A stretch of 64,000 nucleotides of DNA from an uncultured Bacteroides sp. (GTDB lineage Bacteria; Bacteroidota; Bacteroidia; Bacteroidales; Bacteroidaceae), in the NCBI GenBank assembly GCA_949288715.1, contig CASELH010000001.1:1-64000 (forward strand). Direction: 5' to 3'. The notes below the pieces were generated by a model, which was not told the origin of the DNA, did not search any database, and was given only the letters and a program-made list of their open reading frames with translations. Of this stretch, positions 43,676 to 51,877 are shown piece after piece. Numbering within the stretch: the stretch's first letter is position 1; every line of letters begins with the position of its first letter. The position numbers were made by a program, and so were the translations under genes.

Positions 43676-43722
43676 TCCTTTGCTTTACCGTTGCGAATAT
43701 TAACAGAAAAACTAATATCAAA

Positions 43723-44862
43723 ATGCATCCACAAACCACTTACCTTGAGTCGAAGCCACATTATGAGATATTGGACGGGCTTCGCGGAGTAGCGGCTATC
43801 ATGGTTATCATTTTCCATTTCTTCGAAACCCATTCGGGAGGAAACCATGTGGTTCAAATTATCAATCACGGCTATCTGGCGGTCGATTTCTTTTTCATGC
43901 TTTCGGGCTTTGTGATAGGTTATGCCTACGATGACCGCTGGGATAAAATGACGTTGGGCACTTTCTTCAAGCGCCGTGTCATACGTCTTCATCCTATGGT
44001 CATTATGGGCTCTATTATCGGAGCAGCCTTGTATTTCTTTCAGGATTCTCCTTGCTTCCCTATGATGGAAGGGGTTTCTGTGGGGACGGTATTGTTGGTT
44101 ATGTTATTAGGCTGTACTTTGTTGCCGCTGCCTTTGAAGTGGGATATCCGCGGATGGACGGAAATGCATCCGCTGAACGGGCCGGCTTGGTCTCTTTATT
44201 ATGAATATATTGCCAATATTCTTTATGCGTTGTTTATCCGTAAGTTCAGCAAAGTGGCCTTGACTATATTGGTGGTAATAGCCGGCTGCTTTACGGTTTA
44301 CCGTGCATTGACAGCTCCCGCCGGAGATATGGTAGGCGGATGGGCATTGAACTGGGAGCAGCAGTACGTGGGCTTTGTACGCCTGATGTATCCTTTCTTT
44401 GGCGGCTTGCTTTTGTCGCGTTTAGGATGGCTGATAAGGCTGAAGAAACGTGCTTTCTGGTGGTGCAGCCTCATTATTGTTGTCATGCTTTCGTTGCCAC
44501 GTTTCGGTGGTGAAGAACATTACTGGATGAATGGGCTGTATGAGGCCAGTTGCATTCTGTTTCTTTTCCCGGTTATTGTGGCCATGGGGGCAGGAGGAAA
44601 GGTGACGGGCAAGCGCTCTACAGCCATTTGCAAGTTCTTGGGTGATATTTCCTATCCTATATATATTACGCATTATCCCATTATCTATATATATACGGCA
44701 TGGGTATATAACAACGAGATAACCCTTTGGGAGGGACTTCCTTACCTGCCATTGATATTGGTAAGTGCCATTGCGTTGGCTTATGGCTGCTTGAAGTTGT
44801 ATGATGAGCCATTGCGCAAGCGACTTACCAATCGGTTCTTGAAGCATAAGAAAGCTGCTTGA
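43723..44862 (+). CDS. Acyltransferase 3 family membrane protein
   Basis: The 379-residue protein has about 10 transmembrane helices. The family start YEILDGLRGVAAIMVIIFHF (residues 14-33) carries the conserved Arg and His of the OatA/NodX acyltransferases. A second motif, AVDFFFMLSGFVIGYAY, follows near 52, and FFKRRVIRLHPMV near 75. Such enzymes O-acylate glycans, peptidoglycan or lipids at the membrane. There is no polysaccharide gene cluster around it, so the substrate cannot be inferred. It ends at the terminator at 44881. Confidence 0.88.
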   Translation: MHPQTTYLESKPHYEILDGLRGVAAIMVIIFHFFETHSGGNHVVQIINHGYLAVDFFFMLSGFVIGYAYDDRWDKMTLGTFFKRRVIRLHPMVIMGSIIGAALYFFQDSPCFPMMEGVSVGTVLLVMLLGCTLLPLPLKWDIRGWTEMHPLNGPAWSLYYEYIANILYALFIRKFSKVALTILVVIAGCFTVYRALTAPAGDMVGGWALNWEQQYVGFVRLMYPFFGGLLLSRLGWLIRLKKRAFWWCSLIIVVMLSLPRFGGEEHYWMNGLYEASCILFLFPVIVAMGAGGKVTGKRSTAICKFLGDISYPIYITHYPIIYIYTAWVYNNEITLWEGLPYLPLILVSAIALAYGCLKLYDEPLRKRLTNRFLKHKKAA

Positions 44863-44880
44863 TTCCGTTTGGCTGTACAA

Positions 44881-44920
44881 AAAAACGCCTGTTACCAAAT
44901 TGATGGCAACAGGCGTTTTT
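44881..44920. terminator. Bidirectional terminator between the acyltransferase and hsp20
   Basis: AAAAACGCCTGTT (44881-44893) pairs with AACAGGCGTTTTT (44908-44920), with further CCA/TGG pairing inside. A and T runs on both sides make it work for both converging genes. Confidence 0.88.
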
Positions 44921-44935
44921 TATTTGTTACACCAA

Positions 44936-45379
44936 TTACTTGATGTCAATGACTTTCTTTGATTTCTCCTTGGCTTCTTCCGTGAATTTCGGGAGTTCTA
45001 TGTTCAGAACGCCGTTTTCCACATGAGCCGAAATCTTTTCTTTATCCACATCGTCGGGCAGAATCATGGTCTGTTGGAACTTAGAGTAAGAGAACTCGCG
45101 ACGCAGGTAGCGTCCTTCCTTCTTGTTCTCATCTTTGTTCTCGCTTTCGCTCTTCTTTTCCATAGAGATGACCAAATTGTTGTCTTCATCGATATGGACA
45201 TTGAAGTCTTCCTTCGTCATGCCAGGGGCAGCCAATTCTACTTTATATTCATTTTCGGTCTCAAATACGTTGATGGCAGGAGCGGTAGCGTTGGCCTTTA
45301 TCATCCAGTCGTTATCAAAGAAATCGTTAAAGATACTCGGTAACCAATTTTGTGTTCTTCTAACAGGTGTCATAGTCAT
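44936..45379 (-). CDS. Small heat-shock protein, Hsp20/alpha-crystallin family
   Basis: The 147-residue chaperone is read from the ATG at 45379; a second ATG at 45373, better placed behind AGGAG, is equally possible. It opens TPVRRTQNWLPSIFNDFF and carries the alpha-crystallin domain at about 40-140 (YKVELAAPGMTKEDFNVHID; SKFQQTMILPDDVDKEKISA; the VLNIELPK strand), with a short Lys-rich tail. Such proteins hold unfolding proteins for DnaK. The gene is monocistronic, and a perfect sigma-54 type promoter lies 117 bp upstream, which points to RpoN-dependent control. Confidence 0.93.
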   Translation of the reverse strand: MTMTPVRRTQNWLPSIFNDFFDNDWMIKANATAPAINVFETENEYKVELAAPGMTKEDFNVHIDEDNNLVISMEKKSESENKDENKKEGRYLRREFSYSKFQQTMILPDDVDKEKISAHVENGVLNIELPKFTEEAKEKSKKVIDIK

Positions 45380-45495
45380 ATCTCCTATTTTTAAGTTAAA
45401 CATTCAAGTTGTTTTGAACTCCGACTCTTGGTGTTTCCCGTGTCGTCTTCCGGCTTCACTTTGTGTTTCTCGAACCGTTGTTCGCATAGGATATG

Positions 45496-45511
45496 GCAAA
45501 CTACGTGCCAA
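45496..45511 (-). promoter_or_regulatory. Sigma-54 (RpoN) promoter upstream of hsp20
   Basis: On the minus strand, TTGGCACG (45511-45504), TAGT, TTGC (45499-45496) fits the RpoN consensus TTGGCACG-N4-TTGC exactly, with the invariant GG and GC 10 bp apart. Transcription would start about 12 bp downstream of the GC (near 45485), giving a leader of roughly 105 nt. No TAnnTTTG box is seen in this gap. Confidence 0.7.
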
Positions 45512-45607
45512 TGGATTTTTAGCGGTTTTATTGACTATTTGTCATTGATACTCTGACTAAACGGCTATATTTATGACATTTTGTTAGAAAAACATAGAAG
45601 GGAACAG

Positions 45608-46075
45608 CTAAATCAGTTTGAAGCGTATCCTCCACCGCCTGGTTGCTTCGTCCCAATCCTGGCTGATGATTTTAAAGGTACCTATTTCCGAGGTGTTGGC
45701 TACGTGGGTGCCAATGCAGAGGCATTCGTCGTAATCGCCAACCTTTACTACACGCACGGTGTCGGAGGCATTGGCCGGCAGGCGTTCCATGTCAAACCGT
45801 CCTTGGGCTTCTTCCCGGGTGATGTATTCAGTGGTGACGGGAAGGTGGCGTGCAATGACTTCGTTGACCATATTCTCCAGCTTCTCTATGTCTGCTGTGC
45901 CGGGGCAGGATTCCAGGCGATAATCCAGTTTGCTCTTTTTCCGTTCAATGTGTGCCGATATGGAGCGTCCGCACCCGAACAGCCGTATCATGGTTTGGTT
46001 GATGATGTGCTCGGCGGTGTGCATGGGTGGATACTCTTGCTTGTTGTGCTCGTTGAGTTGGGGTTGTTGTTCCAT
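45608..46075 (-). CDS. Alanyl-tRNA editing protein (AlaX-like, tRNA_SAD domain)
   Basis: The 155-residue free-standing editing domain related to the second additional domain of alanyl- and threonyl-tRNA synthetases. The zinc/active-site motif HTAEHI (near residues 19-24) and the C-terminal CIGTHVANTSEIG (Cys/His near 120) are both present. Such proteins hydrolyse mischarged Ser-tRNA(Ala). The length suggests a short AlaX type. The gene lies 45 bp downstream of uvrB in the same direction and could be co-transcribed. Confidence 0.82.
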   Translation of the reverse strand: MEQQPQLNEHNKQEYPPMHTAEHIINQTMIRLFGCGRSISAHIERKKSKLDYRLESCPGTADIEKLENMVNEVIARHLPVTTEYITREEAQGRFDMERLPANASDTVRVVKVGDYDECLCIGTHVANTSEIGTFKIISQDWDEATRRWRIRFKLI

Positions 46076-46120
46076 GATTGCGGTATTTTGTTATTGTTAT
46101 ACTTGTTGTATGCGCTATGT

Positions 46121-48148
46121 TTAGGCTTCGGCCTTGTGTTTGAGCATTTCTTCCATTTTCAACAGTTCATCCCTATATTGGGCGGCTTCGATGAAGTTGA
46201 GCTTCTTGGCTGCTTCTTTCATCAGCTTGCGGGTGCGCTCGATGCTCTTTTCCAGTTGGGCACGGTTCATGTATTGCATTATCGGGTCGGCGGCCAAGCC
46301 GGCTTCACTTTCTTGTTCGGTGTAGGGACGCGGACCGTTGGCTGCCATATGGCTGGCAAATACGTTGAAGCTCTTGTTCTTCTTGATTTGTTGCGGGGTG
46401 ATGCCATGCTCTTCGTTATACTTCAGCTGCTTCTCGCGCCGGCGGTTGGTCTCTTCTATGGTTTTCTGCATGCTCTCCGTTATGGTGTCGGCATACATGA
46501 TGACCATGCCGTTGATGTTTCGGGCAGCGCGTCCGGCGGTCTGGGTCAGTGAGCGGTGGGAGCGCAGGAAGCCTTCTTTGTCCGCATCGAGTATGGCCAC
46601 GAGGGAGACTTCGGGCAGGTCGAGGCCTTCGCGAAGCAGGTTGACGCCAATCAATACGTCGTAGACCCCGGCCCGCAGGTCGTCCATTATCTTTACCCGC
46701 TCCAAGGTCTCTACGTCGCTATGTATGTAGTTGCACTTCACGTGGTTGTTCAGCAGGTATTCGGTCAACTCTTCGGCCATGCGCTTGGTGAGGGTGGTGA
46801 CCAGCGTGCGCTCTTTGCGCTCTATGCGCAGCTGTATTTCTTCCATTAGGTCGTCTATCTGGTTTTGGCTGGGGCGCACTTCTATGATGGGGTCCAACAG
46901 GCCGGTGGGGCGGATGACTTGTTCCACCACGATGCCTTCCGACTTCCTCAGCTCGTACTCGGCCGGGGTGGCGCTGATGTAGATGACCTGGTGGGTCATG
47001 GCCTCGAACTCGTCGAAGGTGAGCGGGCGGTTGTCCATGGCGGCGGGCAGGCGGAAGCCGTATTCCACCAAGTTGACCTTGCGGGCACGGTCGCCCCCAT
47101 ACATGGCGCGGATTTGCGGGATGCTGACGTGGCTTTCGTCCACCACCATCAGGTAGTCTTTGGGGAAGAAGTCGAGCAGGCAGTAGGGGCGCGTGCCCTC
47201 GGCGCGTCCGTCGAAGTAGCGCGAGTAGTTTTCGATGCCTGCGCAGTGGCCCAGTTCGCGCAGCATCTCCATGTCGTAGGTGACGCGCTCTTGCAGCCGC
47301 TTGGCCTCGAGCATACGGCCTTGCTCTTCAAACCATTGCACGCGTTTGTGCAAGTCGTCCTCTATGTCGTGAATGGCGCGCAGGGTGGCCTCCTTGGTGG
47401 TCATGAAGAGGTTGGCGGGGTAGATTTTGTAGTCGTCGAAGCGGTTGATGGTAACGCCGCTCACGGGGTCTACTTCCTCAATGCTGTCCACCTCGTCGCC
47501 CCAGAACACCACGCGCAGCAGGTTGTCCGTATAGGCCAGGAAGATGTCTATGGTGTCGCCCTTGACGCGGAAGTTGCCTCGGTTCAGCTCCACGTCGTTG
47601 CGGGTGTAGAGGCTGTCCACCAGCTGGCGCAGGAAGACGTTGCGGCTGAACGCCTTGCCCTGCCGCACCTCGATGACGTTGTTGTAGAAGTCGGCCGGAT
47701 TGCCCATGCCGTAGATGCACGACACGGAGGAGATGACCACCACGTCCTTCCGCCCCGACAGCAGTGCCGAGGTGGCCGCCAGGCGCAGCTTGTCTATCTC
47801 GTCGTTGATGGCGAGGTCCTTCTCTATATAGGTGTCCGACGAGGGCAGGTAGGCCTCGGGCTGATAGTAGTCGTAGTAAGACACGTAGTACTCCACCGCG
47901 TTGTTGGGGAAGAAGCCCTTGAACTCGCTGTACAGCTGTGCGGCCAGCGTCTTGTTGTGGCTCAGCACCAGCGTGGGCTTGTTGATGTTGGCAATGACGT
48001 TGGCTATGGTGAACGTCTTGCCCGAGCCGGTGACGCCCAGCAGCGTCTGCGCGGGCACGCCCTGCAGCACGCCCTCCGTCAGCTGTTCGATGGCCTCCGG
48101 TTGGTCGCCCGTGGGACGGTAATCGGATATCAATTCAAACTTGTTCAT
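46121..48148 (-). CDS. uvrB: Excinuclease ABC subunit B
   Basis: The 675-residue damage-verification helicase of nucleotide excision repair. Walker A is GVTGSGKTFTIANVIA near residue 38, the beta-hairpin region YYDYYQPEAYLPSSDTYIEKD is near 92-112, Walker B is VVDESHVSIPQI near 335 and motif VI is QTAGRAARN near 540. The C-terminal UVR domain (KLMKEAAKKLNFIEAAQYRDELLKM, at about 640-665) binds UvrC. Length is normal; neither uvrA nor uvrC is adjacent. Confidence 0.97.
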   Translation of the reverse strand: MNKFELISDYRPTGDQPEAIEQLTEGVLQGVPAQTLLGVTGSGKTFTIANVIANINKPTLVLSHNKTLAAQLYSEFKGFFPNNAVEYYVSYYDYYQPEAYLPSSDTYIEKDLAINDEIDKLRLAATSALLSGRKDVVVISSVSCIYGMGNPADFYNNVIEVRQGKAFSRNVFLRQLVDSLYTRNDVELNRGNFRVKGDTIDIFLAYTDNLLRVVFWGDEVDSIEEVDPVSGVTINRFDDYKIYPANLFMTTKEATLRAIHDIEDDLHKRVQWFEEQGRMLEAKRLQERVTYDMEMLRELGHCAGIENYSRYFDGRAEGTRPYCLLDFFPKDYLMVVDESHVSIPQIRAMYGGDRARKVNLVEYGFRLPAAMDNRPLTFDEFEAMTHQVIYISATPAEYELRKSEGIVVEQVIRPTGLLDPIIEVRPSQNQIDDLMEEIQLRIERKERTLVTTLTKRMAEELTEYLLNNHVKCNYIHSDVETLERVKIMDDLRAGVYDVLIGVNLLREGLDLPEVSLVAILDADKEGFLRSHRSLTQTAGRAARNINGMVIMYADTITESMQKTIEETNRRREKQLKYNEEHGITPQQIKKNKSFNVFASHMAANGPRPYTEQESEAGLAADPIMQYMNRAQLEKSIERTRKLMKEAAKKLNFIEAAQYRDELLKMEEMLKHKAEA

Positions 48149-48270
48149 CCTGATACTTACTCATGATTGCGGTGCAATATTCGCTAAAATCTTCGACATA
48201 AACAAGGGAAGAGGGCGTTTCTTCGTGTAGGGAGGTCGGTCGCCAGATATGAAGTTTGCTTTGCGACCAT

Positions 48271-48318
48271 TGTGCGTACCCTCACAAGCCTGCATGTGTA
48301 TACCCTCACAAGCCTACA
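48271..48318. repeat. Two 24-bp tandem repeats
   Basis: TGTGCGTACCCTCACAAGCC+TGCA (48271-48294) is followed by TGTGTATACCCTCACAAGCC+TACA (48295-48318), with 21 of 24 positions identical. It lies between the histidine-kinase stop and uvrB start regions. Confidence 0.75.
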
Positions 48319-48337
48319 TGAGTGGGTAGGCTCATGC
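48317..48337 (-). terminator. Possible hairpin at the 3' end of the histidine-kinase gene
   Basis: CATGAG (48317-48322) pairs with CTCATG (48331-48336) right after the stop codon region of the gene ending at 48339. The stem is short and no T run follows. Confidence 0.3.
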
Positions 48338-48338
48338 C

Positions 48339-50126
48339 TCATTTCTCTTTGGCCAGGGTGAAGACAAACTCCAGCCCGCCTCCCTGGCGGTTCTTGGCGG
48401 AGATGGTGCCGCCGTGTATCAGCACGGCGTTCTTCACGATGGCCAGCCCCAGGCCGGTGCCGCCCAGCTTGCGCGAGCGGCCCTTGTCCACGCGGTAGAA
48501 ACGCTCAAACAGGCGATTGAGGTGTTCGGGCGGAACGCCCACGCCGGTGTCCGAGAAGCTGAAGTAGAAGAAGTTGTCGTCTTCGCGGAAGCACTTTATG
48601 TCGATGCAGATGCGGGTGCCGGCATAGGCTATGGCGTTGTCCATGAGGTTGCGGAAGATGGAGTAGAGCAGTGAGTAGTTGCCCCTCAGCTGTATCTTGG
48701 GCCGGAGGGAGTTGACCACGGTAATCTGCTTCTGCTCCAGCTCCAGGGCCACTTCGTTGACCATGTTGGTCACCAGCAGGCTGATGTCTACCTTCTCCAT
48801 CTCAATCATGTTGGCCGCCTCGTCCATGCGGGTCAGCACGGAGATGTCGCGCAGCAGGCGGCTCAGGCGGTTGCTTTGGGCGTAGCAGCGCTCCAGGAAC
48901 ACCTGCATCTTCTCGCGTGGCAGGTTTTCATTGTCCACAATGGTCTCCAGGTAGCCCTGTATGCTGCTGACGGGTGTCTTCAGCTCGTGGGCAATGTTCT
49001 GCGTCAGCTGTCGCTTGAGGCGCACCTGCTCTTCCTCCTGGGTGATGTCGTTGATGGATATCTCGAAGCTGAGGTCTTGGAAGATGATGCACTCCACGAC
49101 AAACACGCGGCCGTTCTTGTTGATGCTGATGGACATGCGCTTTTCTTCCTTGTAGTCCCAACGCTTGGCCTTGTTGATGAAGTCGGTGATGCTTTTGAAC
49201 TCGTCGATGGCGAAGATGTCTTCCGTAGTCTCCAGGTTGGAGTCCGATATGATGTTGCCGTATTGGGTGAAGAGGTTGTTCACCAGTATCTCCTTCTTGT
49301 CTTTGGTGAACACGCCCAAGCCTTCGCGCGACGTCTGTAGGTGGGTGATGAGCTTCTCGCGCTCGATGTAGAGGTCTTCCTTGGTCTCCCGCAGTCGCTT
49401 GTATATCTGCACGATGTGCTGGGATATTTCCCCCAGCTCGTTGTGCGGGAAAGTGGAGTCAATGTTTATCGGCTCATTCTTGTCCGCCCGCTTGGCAAAC
49501 TCCCGCAGCTGGTTGATGGCCGTGCCCAGCTTGGAGACGTAGGTATAGAAGATGAATATCAGCGCCAGCGTGATGCCGATGGTGAACCACAGGTAGTGGG
49601 GGTCGACGGCCAGGTTGTTGACGAGGCTCACCGTGTAGGGCAGCGCCGAGCGGATGATGCAGTCGTCGTAAGCGGCGGCCGAGTAGAAGTAGGAGATGCC
49701 CGTGGTCTCCGAAGTCCGCCTCACGTCGTGCCCCTTGCCCAGGCTCAGGGCTTGTTGTATTTCGGGGCGGTCCATGTGGTTTTCCAGCCCCAGGGGATAG
49801 CCCGGCCGGTAGTTGTCGAACATCACCATCCCGTTCCGGTCGATGATGGTGACGCGCAGGTCGGCATCGATGTAGCGCACGATGTACCCTTCGATGGCCT
49901 GCGGCCAAAGGCTGTCGGGCAGCTGGCATATCTCGCGGTGCAGCCTCTCGTTGCAGTCTTGCAGCTGCACGTCCAGCAGTTCTATCTTATACTCCTTTTC
50001 CCGCTGGTATTGGTAGGCCATGAAGCAGCCGGCGAATATCAGGAATAACGATATGACGGAAAGAAACAGTTTTTTGCTGTATGAAAGGAAGCGTCTTTCT
50101 TTATTCGGCTTCAAAGCAGTATCCAT
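48339..50126 (-). CDS. Sensor histidine kinase, PhoR-like
   Basis: This 595-residue inner-membrane kinase has one helix at about 17-37 (FLSVISLFLIFAGCFMAYQ), a periplasmic sensor domain at about 40-170, a second helix near 175-195 (LWFTIGITLALIFIFYTYV), a HAMP-like segment, and a PAS-like cytoplasmic domain (about 265-365). The catalytic core has the H-box IAHELKTPVSSIQGYLET near 385, the N-box RNLMDNAIAYAG near 490, and the G-boxes SDTGVGVPPEH and LGGTGLGLAIVKN. It overlaps the response-regulator gene by 26 bp. The architecture is PhoR-like, but no phosphate genes are in the window. Confidence 0.92.
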   Translation of the reverse strand: MDTALKPNKERRFLSYSKKLFLSVISLFLIFAGCFMAYQYQREKEYKIELLDVQLQDCNERLHREICQLPDSLWPQAIEGYIVRYIDADLRVTIIDRNGMVMFDNYRPGYPLGLENHMDRPEIQQALSLGKGHDVRRTSETTGISYFYSAAAYDDCIIRSALPYTVSLVNNLAVDPHYLWFTIGITLALIFIFYTYVSKLGTAINQLREFAKRADKNEPINIDSTFPHNELGEISQHIVQIYKRLRETKEDLYIEREKLITHLQTSREGLGVFTKDKKEILVNNLFTQYGNIISDSNLETTEDIFAIDEFKSITDFINKAKRWDYKEEKRMSISINKNGRVFVVECIIFQDLSFEISINDITQEEEQVRLKRQLTQNIAHELKTPVSSIQGYLETIVDNENLPREKMQVFLERCYAQSNRLSRLLRDISVLTRMDEAANMIEMEKVDISLLVTNMVNEVALELEQKQITVVNSLRPKIQLRGNYSLLYSIFRNLMDNAIAYAGTRICIDIKCFREDDNFFYFSFSDTGVGVPPEHLNRLFERFYRVDKGRSRKLGGTGLGLAIVKNAVLIHGGTISAKNRQGGGLEFVFTLAKEK

Positions 50127-50790
50127 ATCCCAAACGTGTTACAATGCATTTGCCATACGTGCCAATCTTCTTGCGCAGGCGGGTGATGTTCACGTCTATG
50201 GTGCGGTCGAGCACATAGACTTCATCGCTCCAGATGCGCCCCAGGATGTCTTCGCGCGAGAATACGCGCCCCTTGTTCTGCAAGAGCAGTTGCAGTATTT
50301 CGAACTCCTTTTTGGTAAGGGGTGCTTCCATGCCGTCTATGCTTACTTTCTTCTTCACGGTGTCCAGCACCAGCGACTTGTATATCAGCTGTTCGGGCAG
50401 TTGCGCCGCGGCGGTTTGTGCCGTGCGCCTCAGTACGGCCTTGACACGTGCCACGACTTCGCGCAGGGAGAAGGGCTTGGATATGTAGTCGTCTGCCCCT
50501 ACGTTGAATCCCGTGACGGTGTCGTTCTCCGTATCTTTGGCGGTAATGAATATGATGGGAATCTTGGCGGTATTCTTGTCTTTCTTCAGCATGCTGGCCA
50601 GCTTGAATCCGGAGATTTCTCCCATCATCACGTCGAGCAGTAGCAGGTTGTAGCTTGCTAAGTCCATCTTGAGCGCCTCTTCGGCAGAGTTTGCGGTGTC
50701 TACCTCAAATCCTTCATTCTCAAGGTTGAACTTCAAGATTTCGCACAAATCTTCTTCGTCGTCTACGGCTAAAATTCGGTAATTGTTCAT
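50101..50790 (-). CDS. OmpR/PhoB-type response regulator
   Basis: The 229-residue regulator has a receiver domain at residues 1-120 with the acidic pair Asp10/Asp11, phospho-acceptor Asp53 (LLLDVMM) and the conserved Lys in YISKPFS near 104. The winged-helix DNA-binding domain is at about 130-228 (PLTKKEFEILQLLLQNKGRV; YVLDRTIDVNITRLRKKIG). It is the first gene of the pair and shares 26 bp with the kinase gene, so the two are translated together. A near-consensus -7 box CACCTTTG lies about 30 bp upstream of the start. Confidence 0.93.
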   Translation of the reverse strand: MNNYRILAVDDEEDLCEILKFNLENEGFEVDTANSAEEALKMDLASYNLLLLDVMMGEISGFKLASMLKKDKNTAKIPIIFITAKDTENDTVTGFNVGADDYISKPFSLREVVARVKAVLRRTAQTAAAQLPEQLIYKSLVLDTVKKKVSIDGMEAPLTKKEFEILQLLLQNKGRVFSREDILGRIWSDEVYVLDRTIDVNITRLRKKIGTYGKCIVTRLGYGYCFEAE

Positions 50791-50944
50791 AAGGCTTGTT
50801 TTTGCTTATTATTGCACGGCAAAGGTGAGAACTTGCTGTTACGGAGTAGTGAAATATGTGTTACAATATTATTACAATTCAAGCCTGCGGCCATTTTCCG
50901 CATCCATGGGCGGCTTGTTTCTTTTGCAAATGTACATCATTTTG

Positions 50945-50976
50945 TTTGCATATAAACTATAGTAGTACTACTTTTG
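50945..50976 (+). promoter_or_regulatory. Promoter of the DUF3805/DUF3806 gene
   Basis: TTTG (50945-50948) and TACTTTTG (50969-50976) are 20 bp apart. The -7 box overlaps the TTG at 50974, which rules that codon out as the start. Confidence 0.65.
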
Positions 50977-51003
50977 CACGAATTACGAGGAAAGGCATTG
51001 CGT

Positions 51004-51864
51004 ATGGAAAAAGGCAAAAAGTTTATTTCTCCGGGGGCATGGTTCTCCATGGTTTATCCGGAGGCATGGAGTGAGTTTGAAGGCGGCGAAGGGGCTTTCT
51101 TGTTTTACAATCCGGGCGAGTGGACGGGAAATTTCCGCATCTCGGCCTATAAGGGAGCACCGGGATATGGCCAGGAAAGCGTCCGCCAGGAGTTGGAGGA
51201 AAATCCATCGGCCCGGCTTGTAGAGGTGGGCAAGATGACTTGTGCTTATAGCCGGGAGATGTTTGAGGAAGACAATGCTTGCTACACGTCTCACATCTGG
51301 ATAACCGGCATCGGCAATGTGGCTTTCGAATGTTCGTTCACCGTGCCCCAAGGCGCCCCTGTGGCAGAGGCGGAGGATATTATCTCTTCACTTGAAGTGC
51401 GTGTGGAGGGCAAGAAATATCCGCCTGAAATCATTCCCGTGCGACTTTCCGAAATCTACCAAATCAATGAGGCCTACGAGTGGGTGGAAATCCGGGTGAA
51501 GGATTTGCTGAAGAAAGACTTCCAAGGAGCGGAAGCCGACGTGCTCTCCATGCAGCAGGTGGTGGACCTCGATGGCATCAGTCGCAAGAAGCGCGAGGCG
51601 TGGATGGCCTTTGGCATCGTGCTGTGCGTCATCCTGGCCAATGAAGCAGACGGCATGGAGTGGCGCACGCTGATGGATGGCAACCGCGAAGCCCCGGTGC
51701 TGCTCCATGTGCCCACAGGGCGGTGGATAGACCCCATGAAGCTGGTGTGGAGCAAGGTGAAGGCCGGGGAAACGATAAGTTTGGCGGAGACATACCAAAG
51801 GTTTGGAGAAGGCGAGGGCTTTGCAAGAGATAGCGAGGCGACAAGTATTTACGGTAACATCTGA
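51004..51864 (+). CDS. Cytoplasmic protein of the DUF3805/DUF3806 type
   Basis: The protein has 286 residues from the ATG at 51004. Residues 1-135 (FISPGAWFSMVYPEAWSEFE...GAFLFYNPGEWTGNFRISAYKG) fit the DUF3805 pattern and residues 150-286 (LSEIYQINEAYEWVEIRVKDLLK...WMAFGIVLCVILANEADGMEW) fit DUF3806. These two domains of unknown function are commonly joined in Bacteroides. There is no signal peptide. The N-terminal half resembles the fold of small PsbP/Tse-immunity-like proteins in character only. Its neighbours give no clue, although the ABC-F gene starts within 14 bp and may be co-transcribed. Confidence 0.6.
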   Translation: MEKGKKFISPGAWFSMVYPEAWSEFEGGEGAFLFYNPGEWTGNFRISAYKGAPGYGQESVRQELEENPSARLVEVGKMTCAYSREMFEEDNACYTSHIWITGIGNVAFECSFTVPQGAPVAEAEDIISSLEVRVEGKKYPPEIIPVRLSEIYQINEAYEWVEIRVKDLLKKDFQGAEADVLSMQQVVDLDGISRKKREAWMAFGIVLCVILANEADGMEWRTLMDGNREAPVLLHVPTGRWIDPMKLVWSKVKAGETISLAETYQRFGEGEGFARDSEATSIYGNI

Positions 51865-51877
51865 TATACACAATATT

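Noticed and set aside
46865..48166. 433-codon frame antisense to uvrB
   Set aside because: Shadow frame without family signals.
51803..51877. ATG at 51803 as the ABC-F start
   Set aside because: Lies inside the preceding gene and gives a non-family extension (MEKARALQEIARRQ).
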